Shown: positions 50,933-59,510, numbered from the stretch's first letter. The stretch: 64,000 nucleotides of DNA from Nitrososphaerota archaeon (GCA_028867785.1 JAGWFS010000002.1:178678-242677); one strand, 5' to 3'. Notes: generated from the sequence alone by a model not told the origin. Numbers and translations are program-made.

Positions 50933-51941
50933 CCTTTGAGATGACTTTCTGGGTGAACTCTCTTGTGGTATTGTTTCCGCCAATGTCCTTTGTCTTGATT
51001 CCGTCACTTACCACGCTGTAGACTGCCTCTTCTATCTTTTTTGCTATCTCAAGTGACCTGACATCATTATTTTTCATTGCCAGCCACTCAAACATCATTT
51101 TGGCAGACAGGATAAACGATGACGGGTTTGCGGCTTGTTTTCCTGCAATGTCAAATGCCGCCCCATGTACGGGTTCAAACAAGGCAAAATTTTCTCCAAT
51201 GTTGGCAGCTGGTGCCATCCCAAGTCCTCCAACTACCTGTGCTGCCTCGTCTGACAAGATGTCTCCAAACAAATTGGTTGTCACAATAACATCGAAAGAC
51301 TCGGGCTGCCTGATTAGGTTCATTGCGCACGCATCGACATACATCTGTTCAAATGCAATGTTGCCAAAATCTTCTGCCACCTGTGCACATGACCTAGAAA
51401 AAAGCCCGTCTGTCTTTCTCATGACGTTTGATTTGTGAACGCAGGTGACTTTTCTCTGCCTGTTTCTCTGAGTTGCTGTCATAAATGCATATTTTGCGAT
51501 GCGTTTTGACGCATGCTCTGATATGGTTCTTAGTGCAACTGCCGAATCTCCGACATCAAACTCCATTCCTGTGTAAAGGTCTTCCGTGTTCTCTCTTACT
51601 ATGACAAGGTCGATGTTTTCTTTGAGGACTGGCATGTTTGGATATGACTTGGCAGGCCTAATGTTTGCATAAAGATCTAGTGCTCTTCTTAGGAACACGA
51701 TGACGTCTGCTGCACTCTCGCCCACTGGTGCCTTGAGGCAGGCATCTGATTTTTTTATTGTATCAAGCGTAGAGTCTGGCATGGCCCTGCCAGTTTTTTT
51801 AAGAGCGTCATCTCCTGCTTCTACTGTGGTGATTTCTAGCTTTATTCCGGCCTTGTCATTTATTGCGTGTAATACATTTGTGACAGATTCCGACAGTTCA
51901 GGACCTATGCCGTCTCCTGTTATGAGCGCGACTTTGTACAT
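50925..51941 (-). CDS. leuB: 3-isopropylmalate dehydrogenase-type enzyme
   Basis: A 338-residue beta-decarboxylating dehydrogenase. ALITGDGIGPEL is the N-terminal nucleotide loop, LDLYANIRPAKSYPN the Arg-containing substrate site, LVIVRENTEDLYTGMEF and VHKSNVMRKTDGLF the catalytic Tyr/Lys region, and TNLFGDILSDEAAQVVGGLGMAPAANIG the Asp-metal and NAD site. Last gene of ilvB-ilvN-leuA-leuB, so leucine is the likely product. Isocitrate or homoisocitrate specificity cannot be ruled out from sequence alone. Confidence 0.88.
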   Translation of the reverse strand: MYKVALITGDGIGPELSESVTNVLHAINDKAGIKLEITTVEAGDDALKKTGRAMPDSTLDTIKKSDACLKAPVGESAADVIVFLRRALDLYANIRPAKSYPNMPVLKENIDLVIVRENTEDLYTGMEFDVGDSAVALRTISEHASKRIAKYAFMTATQRNRQRKVTCVHKSNVMRKTDGLFSRSCAQVAEDFGNIAFEQMYVDACAMNLIRQPESFDVIVTTNLFGDILSDEAAQVVGGLGMAPAANIGENFALFEPVHGAAFDIAGKQAANPSSFILSAKMMFEWLAMKNNDVRSLEIAKKIEEAVYSVVSDGIKTKDIGGNNTTREFTQKVISKVI

Positions 51942-53459
51942 CTAGAGTCCCAGGTTTTTTTGTTTGAGAATTTTTTTGAGCATGATTCTGTTTATACCGT
52001 CAATCATTGCCTGAACGCTTGTTATGACAATGTCCTCACCAATGGATTTTGCAGAGGCTTGGTTGCCATAGGAATCTTCCACCTTTATTGTCACTTCGCA
52101 CAAGGCCTCTGATCCGCCTGAAATGGAATCTAGTTTGTATTCTTTTATTCTTACCTTGGAAATTTCTCCTGTAATCTTTTGTATTGCATTAATTGATGCG
52201 TCTACGGGACCTACTCCATAGTCGGTACCTATGAAATCTTTTCCTTCTATGTTTAACTTGACAAACGCATACGGCATGTTGCCCATTCCGGTTGATACCG
52301 AAAATCCGGTCAAATGAACAAGCCTTCTCAAGCCTTCCTGATGCATGACCTCTCCAGTAATGGAGAGCAACTCAACATCTGTGACATGCTTTCCCTGGTC
52401 TCCGAGTTTTTTGACCTGTTCTAGTATCTCGTGTGTCTGCTCCTTTGACGGCTGGATGCCGTATTCCTCTAGCATGGCAGATATACCATGTGCCCCTGCG
52501 TGTTTTCCTACCTGGAACCACCTTGTTCTCCCAACAAGCTCAGGACTGATTGGCTCGTATGTGAGAGGGTTGTTCAAGACCCCATGCGTGTGAATTCCTG
52601 ACTCGTGTCCGAATGCATTTTCGCCAACTATTGCCTTGTTTGGCTGTACCTGGACTCCAACCACTTTGGAAACATATCTTGATGTTTCATAGAGGAGCTT
52701 GGAGTTGATGTTTGTCTCAAATTTGTTATCAAACTGTAAGCATTGTAGCGCCATGACAAACTCTTCAAGCGATGCATTGCCTGCCCTCTCTCCTATGCCG
52801 TTTATTGTGACATGTGCACACTGTGCCCCTGCCTGGATTCCAGATATTGCATTTGCTACTGCCAGCCCAAAATCATTGTGGCAGTGAACGCTTACAGGCA
52901 AATGGGTGGCGTCTATGGTATCCTTGGTTATTGCGGCAATGTACTGGGGTGTCGAATATCCAACTGTATCGGGTATGTCTATCCTGTCAGTTCCGGCGTC
53001 TGTGACCGCGCGAAAGACTTTTTTGAGAAATTCCCTGTCAGTTCTTGTAGCGTCTTCAGCGGAAAACTCCACCTGTAGTCCTCTGGACTTTGCATATTCT
53101 ACTGCTTCCACCGCCTTTGTAACTGCTTGTTCGCGTGTGAGATTGAGCTTGTACTTGAGATGAATGTCTGATGTTGCAATAAACGTGTGTATGTATTTCA
53201 ATCCGGAATCAACTGCTGCATCAATGTCTTTTTTCTCGGTTCTTGCCAATCCGCAAACCTCCGCTCGAAGTCCTGCATGTGCAATTTCTTTTACCGCTTT
53301 TTTTTCACCGTCTGAAATTATTGGAAATCCTGCCTCTATGGCGTCCACTCCAAGCTCGTCTAGCTTTTGGGCAATTGCAAGTTTCTGATCTGGTGTTAAC
53401 GCAATTCCAGGTGTTTGTTCCCCGTCTCTTAACGTGGTATCAAAAATTCTAACTTTCAT
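51942..53459 (-). CDS. leuA: 2-isopropylmalate synthase (LeuA) or citramalate synthase
   Basis: A 505-residue protein. DTTLRDGEQTPGIALTPDQKL is the DRE-TIM barrel start, VSVHCHNDFGLAVANAISGI holds the metal HxH site, and GERAGNASLEEFVMAL follows. Residues about 390-500 form the allosteric LeuA_dimer domain (GTDYGVGPVDASINAIQKI). Leucine feedback is thus likely. A citramalate synthase would look similar, so specificity is not certain. Start overlaps ilvN by 11 bases. Confidence 0.9.
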   Translation of the reverse strand: MKVRIFDTTLRDGEQTPGIALTPDQKLAIAQKLDELGVDAIEAGFPIISDGEKKAVKEIAHAGLRAEVCGLARTEKKDIDAAVDSGLKYIHTFIATSDIHLKYKLNLTREQAVTKAVEAVEYAKSRGLQVEFSAEDATRTDREFLKKVFRAVTDAGTDRIDIPDTVGYSTPQYIAAITKDTIDATHLPVSVHCHNDFGLAVANAISGIQAGAQCAHVTINGIGERAGNASLEEFVMALQCLQFDNKFETNINSKLLYETSRYVSKVVGVQVQPNKAIVGENAFGHESGIHTHGVLNNPLTYEPISPELVGRTRWFQVGKHAGAHGISAMLEEYGIQPSKEQTHEILEQVKKLGDQGKHVTDVELLSITGEVMHQEGLRRLVHLTGFSVSTGMGNMPYAFVKLNIEGKDFIGTDYGVGPVDASINAIQKITGEISKVRIKEYKLDSISGGSEALCEVTIKVEDSYGNQASAKSIGEDIVITSVQAMIDGINRIMLKKILKQKNLGL

Positions 53460-53946
53460 TGCCTACTCCTCGCTCTAATGCACAAATTCCAGTCCTTGTT
53501 ATCTCAAGTATGCCATATCCTCTCACGAGGTCCTCAAATGCGTTGATCCTGTCTGGTGTTGCCGTGATTTCCACAATTATTGAGGATTTTCTTACATCAT
53601 GAACATTGCACTTGAAAGCGTTCGCAAGATCTGTTATCTCCATGATATCTGACGGCTTGGTTATCTTTACCTTCATTAGTACCAGCTCGCGATATATGCT
53701 CTTTTTTTCCTCTAATAGTTTTACTTCTACAGTGTCTATCATCTTGTCAAGCTGTTTGATTATCTGGTTGAGTTGTTTCTCGTCTGCAGACGTCGTGATG
53801 GTCATCCTGGAAAATTCTGGATTCTCAGTTATCCCAACAGATATGCTGTCAATGTTATAGTTTCTTGACCTGAATAGATGTGTGACCTTGAACAAAACAC
53901 CGGGCTTGTTTTCTACTAGTACAGAAATTATTGACCACATGGGCAT
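53449..53946 (-). CDS. ilvN: Acetolactate synthase regulatory subunit
   Basis: A 165-residue protein. An N-terminal ACT domain (SIISVLVENKPGVLFKVTHLFRSRNYNIDSISVG) and an ALS_SS C-terminal domain (ELVLMKVKI, DIMEITDLANAFKCNVHDV). It gives valine-sensitive control of IlvB. Three bases separate it from ilvB. Confidence 0.94.
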   Translation of the reverse strand: MPMWSIISVLVENKPGVLFKVTHLFRSRNYNIDSISVGITENPEFSRMTITTSADEKQLNQIIKQLDKMIDTVEVKLLEEKKSIYRELVLMKVKITKPSDIMEITDLANAFKCNVHDVRKSSIIVEITATPDRINAFEDLVRGYGILEITRTGICALERGVGNES

Positions 53947-53949
53947 TCA

Positions 53950-55638
53950 CTATGATGGTAAGATCATGTCCTTTAGTGGTGTTCCTGGGGCCACAAATGG
54001 CAAGACGTCTTCTTGTGGGTCGATTGGGATGTCTATGACCGTAGCTATGTTGCTTTTGAGCGCAGTCTGCACTGCCTTTCCAATCTCGTCTATGCTTTCT
54101 GCTCTTATGCCTTGGGCACCATATGATTCTGCTAGTTTTACATAGTCTGGGCAATTCTTGAGGTCTATTCCAATCATGCGCCTGTCGTAGAATGTTCTCT
54201 GCCACTGTGCAACCATGCCGAGTGAAAAGTTGTTCAATAGGAATACAATGACTGGCAAGTCATCTAGCACTGATACAGCAAGCGAGTTCTCTGTCATGTT
54301 AAAGCTGCCTTCTCCTGCAATGTCGACTACTGGAACATCAGGCCTTGCAGCCTTGGCTCCTATTGCTGCTGGAAATCCCCACCCCATGGTGCCAAGACCG
54401 GTGGAACTAAAGAAAGTACCAGGATGTATCACATCAAAGAACAGTGATGCCCACATCTGGTGCTGGCCCACCTCTGTCGTTACAATTGACTGTGCAGGGA
54501 GGACCTCTCTTAGTTTTCTTAGTACTTTGGCAGCACCTAACGGGTGCGGATGAAGTTTTAGGCTTTGTCTAAAGTATTCTCTTGTCTCATTTACTCGCTT
54601 TATCCATGGGTTGTCTCCGTTCTTCTTGGCGGCCTTTTGGATTAGCATCTTTACCATGGTTCTAAGCGATGCCTTGAGGTCTCCTACTACTGCCACATGT
54701 GTTGTCTGGTTCTTTCCTATCTCTGCCGGGTCTACATCCATGTGTATTATCTTGAGGTTCTTTTCAAATTCCTCAAATGTCCCAACCGACCTGTCTGAAA
54801 ACCTTGAACCACATGCAAGCACACAATCGGCTTCCACCATTATCTTGTTAGCTTCTGCATGTCCGTGCATTCCTATAGGTCCTAGCGAAAGTGGGTGGTT
54901 TTCAGGAAATGCACCTTTTCCTTTGAATGTTGTCACGACTGGAATCATTAGCAGTTCTGCAATCGACTGAAGCTCTGCAAACGCGCTTGAGATTATCACT
55001 CCCCCTCCTGCCAAGATGACTGGCCTCTCAGAGGATAGCAGCATGTCTATTGCACGTTCTATTTTCCCAATGTCTGGGTCTATCCAAGGATGATACCCCC
55101 TGATCTTTACCTCTGTTGGAAAAATCATCTCCGCTTCGTTTTGCTGCACGTCCTTTGGAATGTCAATTAGTACGGGGCCTGGCCTGCCTGTTGCAGATAT
55201 GTAAAACGCCTTTTTTACCACCTCTGGAATTTCTGAAGCAGTCATGGGCTGAAATGCATATTTCACTATTGGATTTGTAATTCCAATTATGTCGCTTTCC
55301 TGAAAAGCATCCCTCCCAATCATTTTTGTCTGTACCTGTCCGGTAATGGCAATCATTGGGGCAGAGTCTGCCTGCGCGGTTGCAATTCCAGTCACAATGT
55401 TTGTTGCTCCAGGACCGGAGGTAGCAAAGCACACTCCTGGTCGCCTGCTTACTCTCCCAAAACCGTCTGCCATATGTGACGCAGACTGTTCATGTCTGAC
55501 AAGTATGTGTCTGATGTTGCTCTTGTAAAGCTCATCATAAATCGGAAGGTTTGCCCCTCCGGGAAGTCCGAAGACTATGTTTGCACCCTCTTTCTCTAGG
55601 GCAACCATTAAAGATCTAGCACCTGACATTTTTTCCAT
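53950..55638 (-). CDS. ilvB: Acetolactate synthase catalytic subunit
   Basis: About 562 residues from ATG 55638, which has a Shine-Dalgarno GGAG (55651-55648) nine bases upstream; TTG 55653 and ATG 55630 are also in frame. A ThDP enzyme: GANIVFGLPGGANLPIYDEL with the catalytic Glu region in RHEQSASHMADGFGRVS, then TSGPGATN, DVQQNEAE, and GEGSFNMTENSLAV with FLLNNFSLGMVAQWQ (the ThDP-Mg site). It condenses pyruvate for Val and Leu, or pyruvate with 2-oxobutyrate for Ile. An SD-led start is unlike the leaderless neighbours and fits the leader RNA upstream. Confidence 0.95.
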   Translation of the reverse strand: MEKMSGARSLMVALEKEGANIVFGLPGGANLPIYDELYKSNIRHILVRHEQSASHMADGFGRVSRRPGVCFATSGPGATNIVTGIATAQADSAPMIAITGQVQTKMIGRDAFQESDIIGITNPIVKYAFQPMTASEIPEVVKKAFYISATGRPGPVLIDIPKDVQQNEAEMIFPTEVKIRGYHPWIDPDIGKIERAIDMLLSSERPVILAGGGVIISSAFAELQSIAELLMIPVVTTFKGKGAFPENHPLSLGPIGMHGHAEANKIMVEADCVLACGSRFSDRSVGTFEEFEKNLKIIHMDVDPAEIGKNQTTHVAVVGDLKASLRTMVKMLIQKAAKKNGDNPWIKRVNETREYFRQSLKLHPHPLGAAKVLRKLREVLPAQSIVTTEVGQHQMWASLFFDVIHPGTFFSSTGLGTMGWGFPAAIGAKAARPDVPVVDIAGEGSFNMTENSLAVSVLDDLPVIVFLLNNFSLGMVAQWQRTFYDRRMIGIDLKNCPDYVKLAESYGAQGIRAESIDEIGKAVQTALKSNIATVIDIPIDPQEDVLPFVAPGTPLKDMILPS

Positions 55639-55647
55639 AATTTTTAA

Positions 55648-55651
55648 CTCC
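55648..55651 (-). promoter_or_regulatory. Shine-Dalgarno of ilvB
   Basis: GGAG on the minus strand, nine bases before ATG 55638. It shows that ilvB is translated by internal initiation from a longer leader RNA, and favours ATG 55638 over the TTG that overlaps it. Confidence 0.55.
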
Positions 55652-55658
55652 AAACAAT

Positions 55659-55693
55659 TGCTGTAGTCTACAGCAGAGGGTCGACTAGCAGCA
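55659..55693 (-). promoter_or_regulatory. Alternative stem-loops in the ilvB leader RNA
   Basis: Three segments: A (TGCTGCTAGTC, 55693-55683, the Leu-Leu-Val codons), B (TGCTGTA, 55675-55669, Leu-Leu and start of the stop codon) and C (GACTACAGCA, 55668-55659). B pairs with C in a 7-bp stem with a 3-base loop. A pairs with C in a 10-bp stem with one bulged base. The two cannot form together, and a ribosome on the Ile/Leu/Val codons would hide A. This is the logic of an attenuator. Confidence 0.5.
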
Positions 55694-55730
55694 GAATACC
55701 AGAAATGCTTGCCGAGCCTCCTAACTTCAT
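55668..55730 (-). CDS. Candidate branched-chain amino acid leader peptide
   Basis: A 20-codon ORF, ATG 55730 to TAG 55668, on the ilvB strand. The peptide contains GILLLVDPLL at its end: in total six Leu, two Ile and one Val among 20 residues, with Ile-Leu-Leu-Leu-Val in a row. It ends 30 bases before the ilvB ATG. The ATG is about 26-34 bases from a TATA box, so it could be the first, leaderless ORF of the transcript. This recalls ilvL/leuL of bacteria, where stalling at these codons controls the operon. Conservation was not tested. Confidence 0.55.
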   Translation of the reverse strand: MKLGGSASISGILLLVDPLL

Positions 55731-55755
55731 TTTAGTCTATGAGTTTTGCGTCGGA

Positions 55756-55770
55756 TATAATTTATAAATA
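55756..55770 (-). promoter_or_regulatory. TATA region of the ilv-leu operon
   Basis: Read on the minus strand, TATTTATAAATTATA gives overlapping TATA elements centred near 55764 and 55757. Start points about 26 bases on would be 55738 to 55731, next to the leader-peptide ATG at 55730. Confidence 0.5.
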
Positions 55771-55898
55771 TTGCTGGAGAAAATGAACAAATTAGTAAAA
55801 AGGACGTCTGTACTCTGCGAATATTTCAACACTAGAGCGCCTTTTCCTTCCAGTCTTTCACAAGACTTAAACTAGAACTATCTGAAGCAATAGCGATT

Positions 55899-56303
55899 TT
55901 GGGAGATAAAGACGAGATACTTGATATAATTGCAATCTTCTTTAATGCAGGAAAGACAAAGAATCTTGCCCCGCTGGGTGCAATTCAGCTTGATGATTCT
56001 AGATTTTCAAGCTACAGCGACGTGCCGCCATTTGACCTAAAGGATTATGCAACCACAATTGCGTTGCAGCAGCTCAGGTTTGTCAGCATATCTGACTATG
56101 AATGTGAGGTAAAAAATGCGCGGGCGGATATATTTGATAACTGTGCCGTAGCAACCTTTACTGTCAGACAAACCGGCATGATTGTAGACAACTATAGCTT
56201 TCGTGGGCAGCACCTGTCAATGGAAAGCAGAGGAACTTTTGTCCTGGCAAAATCGCAAAAATGGAAGATCGTACACGTGCACTTGTCTAGGATTTCTGAT
56301 TAG
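55899..56303 (+). CDS. SnoaL/NTF2-like protein
   Basis: A 134-residue protein with TTG start about 27 bases after a TATA-like TTAAACTA. The cone-shaped NTF2 fold is suggested by EILDIIAIFFNAGKTKNLAPL, then a loop, ATTIALQQLRFVSISDYECEVKNARADIFDNCAVATFTV and RGTFVLAKSQKWKIVHVHLSRI at the end. Such proteins bind or isomerise small molecules, or have no catalytic role. It converges on the LsrF-like gene with 17 bases overlap. Confidence 0.75.
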   Translation: MGDKDEILDIIAIFFNAGKTKNLAPLGAIQLDDSRFSSYSDVPPFDLKDYATTIALQQLRFVSISDYECEVKNARADIFDNCAVATFTVRQTGMIVDNYSFRGQHLSMESRGTFVLAKSQKWKIVHVHLSRISD

Positions 56304-57120
56304 TTTTTACGACTGGCTTGGCAGTCTTTTCAATGCCTTTTAGTTTCTTGAATATCTCGTGGGCTTCCTTAACAGTTGCATTCTGGTGCACTATGGCTTT
56401 AACTGCCTTGATCATTGCCACCGGATGATCTGACTGCCAGATGTTTCTTCCCATGTCAACACCTGATGCTCCTGCCTGTATTGCATCAGAGGTAAGCTTC
56501 AACGCGTCCAATTCTGTTGCAAGCTTTGGTCCGCCTGCAATTATTACCGGCACCGGACAGGACTTTACGACTTTCTCGAAATTATCACAATAATACGTCT
56601 TGACAAGATGTGCACCAAATTCCGCAGCAATTCTGCATGCTAGGCTCAGGTATCTTGCATCTCTTTTTTCCAATTCCTTTCCTACTGCGGTAACTGCAAG
56701 AATCGGTATTCCGTACTCCTCGCCTTCATTTACAAGGTTTCCAAGACTGACAAGTGACTCGTGCTCATATGGAGCGCCTACAAATATTGACATTGCCAGT
56801 GCTGACACGTTTAGTCTGATTGCATCCTTGACAGATGTTGTTATCTTTTCATTTGAGAGGTCTTTGCCAATTATGCTGGAACCGCCGGATACTCTGAGTA
56901 CCACTGGTACAGGATATCCGGGATCTACTGATGTCCTCAGAACACCGCGGGTAAGCATTAAAGAATCTGCATGAGGTAATAGTGGGGCAATTGTCTTCCT
57001 TGGATCTTCAAGTCTCTCGGTAGGACCTAGGAAATAGCCATGGTCTACGGCAAGCATTACGCCTCGTTTGTCATATGGTTTTATTATTCGCGCAAGACGA
57101 TTTTTTAATCCCCAGTCCAT
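56287..57120 (-). CDS. LsrF/class I aldolase-type protein
   Basis: About 277 residues from ATG 57120 (MDWGLKNRLARII); the frame is open to 57171, overlapping the upstream gene. Very close in pattern to LsrF: VMLAVDHGYFLGPTERL, LMLTRGVLRT, VVLRVSGGSS, AHLVKTYYCDNFEKVV with the Schiff-base Lys, VIIAGGPKL and GASGVDMGRNIWQSDHPVAM. LsrF is a thiolase acting on a phospho-AI-2 derivative; archaeal relatives also include the ADH synthase of aromatic synthesis. Which reaction applies is open. No other Lsr gene is present; a zinc dehydrogenase gene lies immediately upstream. Confidence 0.8.
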   Translation of the reverse strand: MDWGLKNRLARIIKPYDKRGVMLAVDHGYFLGPTERLEDPRKTIAPLLPHADSLMLTRGVLRTSVDPGYPVPVVLRVSGGSSIIGKDLSNEKITTSVKDAIRLNVSALAMSIFVGAPYEHESLVSLGNLVNEGEEYGIPILAVTAVGKELEKRDARYLSLACRIAAEFGAHLVKTYYCDNFEKVVKSCPVPVIIAGGPKLATELDALKLTSDAIQAGASGVDMGRNIWQSDHPVAMIKAVKAIVHQNATVKEAHEIFKKLKGIEKTAKPVVKTNQKS

Positions 57121-57142
57121 GTATTCTTCCAAAAAATTTGCC

Positions 57143-58186
57143 TTAGTTAAGCGTTTCTGAATTTGTAACAATTATCTTCATGGAATCATTTCCCTGATGG
57201 GCATACTCTAATGCCTGTGCAGATTCGGAAAGGTTGAACCTATGTGTAATCAGTTTATTGACATTGATTTTTTTTTCTGCTATTAAATTAAACGCGGCAT
57301 TTGTATCTGATTCAGATGCGGCATAGCTTGGAGTTATTGTAATTTCTTTAGAATACACTTTGCTAATGTCTATTGACATCCTTGCATCTTTTGAAGGCAC
57401 GCCAAATAATACGACAGTTCCGCCTTTCCTGACAATCTCCAATGACTGGGCAATTGCACTTGTACTGCCAGTCGCAACTATTGCGACATCCACTCCCCTG
57501 TTTTGTGTACTATCCAGGATCTTTTGCTGTGCTTGAGGATCTGTTGAATGAATGGCGGATGTTATTCCAAGCTTCTTGGCAAAGCCCAGTCTGAAATCGT
57601 TTATGTCAAAACAAAAAATATCTTTCATCCCAAAAGCCTTTCCAAGCATGACATGCATCATGCCTGTAGATCCGGCTCCGAGTACCGCAACCGAGTCTCC
57701 CTGCTTGAATTTTACCCTGTTCCATGCCCTGACGCAACATGCAAGGGGCTCTATCATTGCAGCCTCGTCAAAGCTAATGCTGTCTGGAAGTTTTATCACG
57801 CCACCATGTGATACATTCCATTCAGGCACCAGAAATTCTTCAGCCAAACCGCATGGACTCAGATTTGTCTCAGAATATTTCTGACACATTGTCTCATTTC
57901 CATGCAGACAATAGTGACACGAATAGCATGGTACGTGATGATGCACAAACACTCTGTCTCCTTTTTTGAACTCTTTTACGCCCGGCCCTGCCTCTAGGAC
58001 GATGCCTGATGGCTCGTGTCCCAGTCTCATGGATGGCTGGCTATACTGTCCGTATATTTTTTCCAAGTCAGATCCGCATACTCCGCATGCCTTCATCGTT
58101 ATCATGAGATCGACGTTTCCCACTTTGGGCCTCTCGACATTTTTGATCTCTACAGTGGACGGTCCTTTTACATATGCTGCTTTCAT
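57143..58186 (-). CDS. Zinc-dependent MDR alcohol/polyol dehydrogenase
   Basis: About 347 residues from ATG 58186 (MKAAYVKGP); the frame is open to 58246. The catalytic zinc site is in MKACGVCGSDLEKIYG and RLGHEPSGIV, the structural zinc in CYSCHYCLHGNETMC, and the NAD(P) loop in VAVLGAGSTGMMHVML. Related to sorbitol, threonine and glucose dehydrogenases. Paired with the LsrF-like gene on the same strand, so a shared sugar-phosphate or polyol pathway is plausible. Confidence 0.85.
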   Translation of the reverse strand: MKAAYVKGPSTVEIKNVERPKVGNVDLMITMKACGVCGSDLEKIYGQYSQPSMRLGHEPSGIVLEAGPGVKEFKKGDRVFVHHHVPCYSCHYCLHGNETMCQKYSETNLSPCGLAEEFLVPEWNVSHGGVIKLPDSISFDEAAMIEPLACCVRAWNRVKFKQGDSVAVLGAGSTGMMHVMLGKAFGMKDIFCFDINDFRLGFAKKLGITSAIHSTDPQAQQKILDSTQNRGVDVAIVATGSTSAIAQSLEIVRKGGTVVLFGVPSKDARMSIDISKVYSKEITITPSYAASESDTNAAFNLIAEKKINVNKLITHRFNLSESAQALEYAHQGNDSMKIIVTNSETLN

Positions 58187-58407
58187 GGTATCCTGACTCA
58201 ATCTTGGATTCTTTCTTATTTGTATTCTCTGGTCTCTTAATGCCAAATTATTTGAATGATTTTTGCTATGCGATCTATTTTATCTCTAATTTGAGATCTA
58301 TTGCCTAAAAATAACGCAACAAATTAAAAAATTAAAAAATTCGATAGCGTACAACATGTCATTTTCGTGATGGCAATTAAATTAGGCTCTTTTTGGCACT
58401 AGTCATT

Positions 58408-58950
58408 ATGGATTTGTGGCACGATATTGAAACAGGTCCAAAAATACCATCAATTCTCAACATAATTGTAGAGATTCCAAAGGGCTCTCAGAACAAATAC
58501 GAATACGACAAAAAAAACAACATCATAAAACTAGACCGTGTCCTCTTCTCTCCTCTGTACTATCCGGGAGACTATGGGATCATACCGCAAACATACGCTG
58601 AAGACGGCGACCCACTGGACGCACTTGTCTTGGTAACGAATCCAACCTTTCCAGGTGTGTTAATAGAGGCAAGACCGATTGGTCTGCTAAGGATGAAGGA
58701 CTCTAACCAAATGGACAGCAAGATTCTCTGTGTGGCAAAAAATGATCCAAGGTATGCAGGCCTAAGGGACATCACGGACCTGGAAAAACATCATCTAAAA
58801 GAAATAGCACACTTCTTTCAGGTATACAAGCAGCTTGAGGGAAAGAAAGTCGAGATTGTAGGATGGAGAAATGCAGCAAGCGCCAAGAAGGTTGTACTAC
58901 ATTCAATAAAACATTACCAGAAAACTTTCAAAAAGTCATTTTTAATCTAG
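58408..58950 (+). CDS. ppa: Soluble inorganic pyrophosphatase
   Basis: About 180 residues from ATG 58408, with TTAAATTA about 27 bases upstream. Family I blocks: VEIPKGSQNKYEYDKKNN, LDRVLFSPLYYPGDYGIIPQTYAEDGDPLDALVLV (the D-x-D-x-x-D metal site), MKDSNQMDSKILCVAKNDPRYAG. Hydrolyses PPi in the cytoplasm, complementing the membrane pyrophosphatase. Confidence 0.96.
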   Translation: MDLWHDIETGPKIPSILNIIVEIPKGSQNKYEYDKKNNIIKLDRVLFSPLYYPGDYGIIPQTYAEDGDPLDALVLVTNPTFPGVLIEARPIGLLRMKDSNQMDSKILCVAKNDPRYAGLRDITDLEKHHLKEIAHFFQVYKQLEGKKVEIVGWRNAASAKKVVLHSIKHYQKTFKKSFLI

Positions 58951-59001
58951 CCTTTTATCTTGATGCAAATAGTCTTAAACCCATGAACGCCAAGTAACGG
59001 T

Positions 59002-59460
59002 ATGAACGAGGGCGACATTGCACCTGACTTTGAACTTGCCGCAAATGATGGCAGTATTGTTAAGCTGAGCCCTTTTAAAGGACAAAAAAAGGTAGTGCTG
59101 TGTTTTTATCCGAAAAACCACCTATTTGCATGTCCTTCGAGGAAGACCTTCCAGATGGCCGAAGCAACGATAAAGGCATATCCAAAAATTGTGGAGCAAG
59201 GCGCAGAGCTTTTTGCCATATCTGTAGATACAGTTGAGGATCAGAAAAAATTTGTTAACGAATATCACGTTCCGTATTTGCACCTCAGTGACACGACCAA
59301 GTCTGTATGCAAGACTTATGCCGGATTAAACTTGGCAGGGTTGGCAAAACGGTCAACTTTTGTCATAGGCAAGGACGGAAAGGTGGCCAAGATATTTCGA
59401 GATATCGATGTCGCGTCACATGGACAAGAGATCATACAAGCGTTGCAGTCTGTATCGTGA
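59002..59460 (+). CDS. Peroxiredoxin, BCP/PrxQ type
   Basis: A 152-residue protein. The peroxidatic cysteine is in FYPKNHLFACPSRKTFQMAEA, slightly off the usual PGCTxExCxF. No second cysteine lies five residues later, so it is 1-Cys or uses a distant resolving Cys (CKTYAGL). SVDTVEDQKKFVNEYHVPYLHLSD and RSTFVIGKDGKVAKIFRDID complete the thioredoxin fold. Reduces peroxides. Confidence 0.92.
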   Translation: MNEGDIAPDFELAANDGSIVKLSPFKGQKKVVLCFYPKNHLFACPSRKTFQMAEATIKAYPKIVEQGAELFAISVDTVEDQKKFVNEYHVPYLHLSDTTKSVCKTYAGLNLAGLAKRSTFVIGKDGKVAKIFRDIDVASHGQEIIQALQSVS

Positions 59461-59510
59461 TTTTTCCTGTTTTCAATAAATTTTTAAAGATCTGAAATTA
59501 GAATGGAATC

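Noticed and set aside
55783-55875. A 30-codon plus-strand ORF opposite the ilvB leader
   Set aside because: It has an ATG, a GGAG before it and a TATA region, but no motif, and the gene at 55899 appears to have its own promoter. Left out for lack of support.
58318-58345. AATTAAAAAATTAAAAAATT direct repeat
   Set aside because: Short low-complexity A/T tract in a gene gap; no sign of a CRISPR or mobile element.
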